Origin: Marinosulfonomonas sp. PRT-SC04
GTDB lineage: Bacteria > Pseudomonadota > Alphaproteobacteria > Rhodobacterales > Rhodobacteraceae
Direction of reading: 5' to 3'
Assembly (NCBI GenBank): GCA_001321835.1
Contig: JPUR01000075.1
Span: forward strand, 1 to 8,361
DNA length: 8,361 nt
Below are positions 7,410-8,361 of the stretch, one piece after another. The first letter of the stretch is position 1; each line of letters starts with the position of its first letter. The notes beneath the pieces were generated by a model. It saw only the letters and a list, made by a program, of their open reading frames with translations, was not told where the DNA came from and searched no databases. The translations under genes were made by a program, and so were the position numbers.

Positions 7410-7420
7410 GGCCTGTGGAC
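7409..7420 (+). repeat. Left terminal inverted repeat of the IS
   Basis: GGGCCTGTGGAC is the exact reverse complement of the right end at 8225-8236. A target-site TA lies immediately outside. Confidence 0.88.
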
Positions 7421-7453
7421 CTTCGGGATTCCCATTTGCTTTAATTTCTGCTT

Positions 7454-7475
7454 CAAGCTTCCAAAAGGGAGCTTG
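7454..7475 (+). promoter_or_regulatory. Hairpin covering the transposase ribosome binding site
   Basis: CAAGCTTCC (7454-7462) pairs with GGGAGCTTG (7467-7475) around an AAAA loop, 9 pairs including one T-G. The GGGAG Shine-Dalgarno sequence, 6 bases before the transposase ATG at 7478, lies within the 3' arm. Such a fold would limit transposase translation from read-through transcripts, a known theme in insertion sequences; here it is inferred. Confidence 0.45.
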
Positions 7476-7477
7476 CG

Positions 7478-8222
7478 ATGGACGAGACGCGATTTGTGTT
7501 GAGTGATCTGGTTTGGGAACGGCTTGCGCCCTTGCGGCCGGGTAACGAAACAGACCCTGGCGGGTCCGCACCGGATCGCCGTGGCGTGATCTGCCAAAGA
7601 AGTTCGGCAATTGGAACAGTCAGTTTCGCCGGTTCAGGCGATGGGCCGAGCGCGGTGTTTTTGAGAGTCTTTTCAACGCTATGAGCAATGGCCCAGACCT
7701 CGAATACGCCATGATTGATGGCGCCATTGTTTCGGGTCATCAAAAGGCAACTGGAGCAAAATCCCTCTCGGTGATTGCAGGTAATCACCTGCCGGTTAGG
7801 GGACCCAAACAGGCCATCGGGCGCTCGCGCGGCGGGCTGACGACCAAAATCGTGGCATTGGTGGACGCGCTTGGTAATCTTGTAAAGTTCCTGCTACTGC
7901 CGGGCAGGTCCACGATATGAAGGGGGTGGCGCCGCTGATCCGAGGCGTTTCGTTCGGAGCGTTGCTGGCTGATAAAGCGTTTGATGCAAATTGGCTGCTG
8001 GAAGGATTGGATGATCGGGGCGCAACGGCTGTAATTCCACCCGAATCAAACCGGATTGTGCAGCGCGAATATGATGAGGAAATCTATTACTGGCGGCATC
8101 TGGTCGAAAACTACTTTGCCATGATCGAGGAATGCCGAATTATATCAACACGTTACGATAAAACCGATAGCAGCTACATCGACAACTGGAACCTTGTGGC
8201 GGCACTCATTGCTTCAAAATGA
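7478..8222 (+). pseudogene. IS5-family transposase, disrupted
   Basis: Three consecutive frames together spell one DDE transposase. Frame one starts at ATG 7478 (MDETRFVLSDLVWERL) and is recognisable up to about 7565. The next part, WRVRTGSPWRDLPKKFGNWN, reads in a second frame from about 7561 on. Compared with related transposases from memory, some 15 residues are missing at the join, at a TGGCG repeat. The second frame carries the first catalytic Asp in EYAMIDG (7705-7725) and runs to the end of LLPG near 7901, where one C appears lost (GGCAGG for GGCCAGG). The third frame carries the second Asp in LLADKAFD and the Glu in HLVENYFA, and ends at 8222 with ALIASK. The second segment also has 13 extra in-frame codons (7762-7800) in a region that is usually short. 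The gene cannot make active transposase. Confidence 0.87.
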
Positions 8223-8224
8223 AT

Positions 8225-8236
8225 GTCCACAGGCCC
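8225..8236 (-). repeat. Right terminal inverted repeat of the IS
   Basis: GTCCACAGGCCC is the exact reverse complement of 7409-7420. The transposase stop is 2 bases inside it, and TA follows outside. Confidence 0.88.
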
Positions 8237-8257
8237 TAGAAACCTTGATGAATTTTC

Positions 8258-8321
8258 GTTCCCTAAATATCCGCGCCGCAGGCATAAAATTTCTTGCCTG
8301 TGGCGCGGATATTTAGGGAAC
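8258..8321. repeat. 64-bp palindrome (27-bp arms)
   Basis: Arms 8258-8284 and 8295-8321 are complementary at 26 of 27 positions; the exception is G8278 opposite T8301, which pairs as G-U in RNA. The 10-base loop is AT-rich. The central part is GC-rich (CCGCGCC/GGCGCGG), the outer part AT-rich (CTAAATAT). There is no U tract on either strand, so it is not a standard terminator. It could be a palindromic mobile repeat, a protein-binding site, or an original downstream element of yfcG, whose stop would lie about 20 bases away before the IS arrived. Confidence 0.85.
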
Positions 8322-8324
8322 CTC

Positions 8325-8354
8325 TGAACAACGCCCAGATTTCTGTGCTATAAT
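8325..8354 (+). promoter_or_regulatory. Probable promoter reading out of the window
   Basis: A perfect TATAAT (8349-8354) is preceded by TGAACA (8325-8330, 4 of 6 -35 positions) at 18 bases. No gene can be seen before the window ends 7 bases later. It may belong to a second mobile element starting near 8317. Confidence 0.4.
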
Positions 8355-8361
8355 TCTGGCA

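Larger units (their letters stand above)
7409..8236 (+). mobile_element. IS5-family insertion sequence (IS427-like), degenerate, 828 bp
   Basis: The element is bounded by a perfect 12-bp inverted repeat, GGGCCTGTGGAC (7409-7420) and GTCCACAGGCCC (8225-8236); three of the next four bases also match. TA flanks each end (7407-7408 and 8237-8238). With the first and last element bases this reads CTAG on both sides, so the duplication could be TA or CTAG, both fitting IS5-family habits. Inside is one transposase gene, in the same direction as yfcG, that no longer has an intact frame. The upstream boundary coincides with the yfcG stop codon. Confidence 0.88.

Noticed and set aside
7478..8222. Intact two-ORF transposase with programmed frameshifting, as in IS427-group elements
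   Set aside because: There are two frame changes, one with missing conserved residues and one with a lost base inside a conserved stretch, so decay fits better than programming.
8258..8321. Palindrome as an intrinsic terminator of yfcG
   Set aside because: No U tract follows on either strand, and the GC-rich part lies at the loop side rather than at the base of the stem.
1..8361. tRNA, rRNA, CRISPR array or phage genes
   Set aside because: No cloverleaf-like segment, regularly spaced repeats or phage protein motifs were seen on either strand.

Overview
The window looks like a chromosomal stretch from a marine alphaproteobacterium of the Roseobacter/Rhodobacteraceae type. I infer this from the recognisable protein families (a MetZ under a SAM-II-like leader, a zinc-independent GTP cyclohydrolase FolE2, a TrkH potassium channel, a YfcG-type glutathione transferase, a degenerate trypsin-like protein ending in SCWD) and from moderately GC-rich coding DNA. 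The species cannot be told from the sequence. The decayed insertion sequence and a frameshifted gene would suit an IS-rich member of the group.

Layout. Bases 1-820 (+) hold the C-terminal part of a trypsin-fold protein that has lost all three catalytic residues. It faces a block of minus-strand genes, and a 16-bp bidirectional terminator (846-884) separates the two. Reading the minus strand in transcription order, the block is: promoter (6609-6637), SAM-II-like riboswitch (6548-6601), a possible 20-residue leader ORF that overlaps an intrinsic terminator (6504-6538), metZ (5290-6471), folE2 (4099-5202), trkH (2537-3985) and a thiamine-diphosphate decarboxylase-like gene (913-2516) broken by one missing base near 2319. 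Divergent from metZ, on the plus strand, is a YfcG-type glutathione transferase (6711-7409). Its stop codon lies exactly at the edge of an IS5-family element (7409-8236) whose transposase is inactivated by an internal deletion and a 1-base deletion. The last 120 bases hold a nearly perfect 27-bp palindrome (8258-8321), followed by a strong -10 box and possibly the end of another mobile element.

How the parts work together. The clearest regulatory unit is the metZ leader. The predicted start of transcription falls immediately before the aptamer. The aptamer's 3' edge carries a Shine-Dalgarno sequence, but metZ itself starts about 77 bases further on, beyond a hairpin followed by seven U residues. 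A short GTG-initiated ORF starts 9 bases after the aptamer's Shine-Dalgarno sequence, runs through the terminator hairpin and stops just before metZ. This suggests that SAM could control translation of the leader ORF, and that this in turn decides whether transcription terminates. That is a hypothesis from layout alone. The remaining minus-strand genes (folate/tetrahydromonapterin synthesis, potassium uptake, 2-oxo acid decarboxylation) share direction but have no obvious common pathway.
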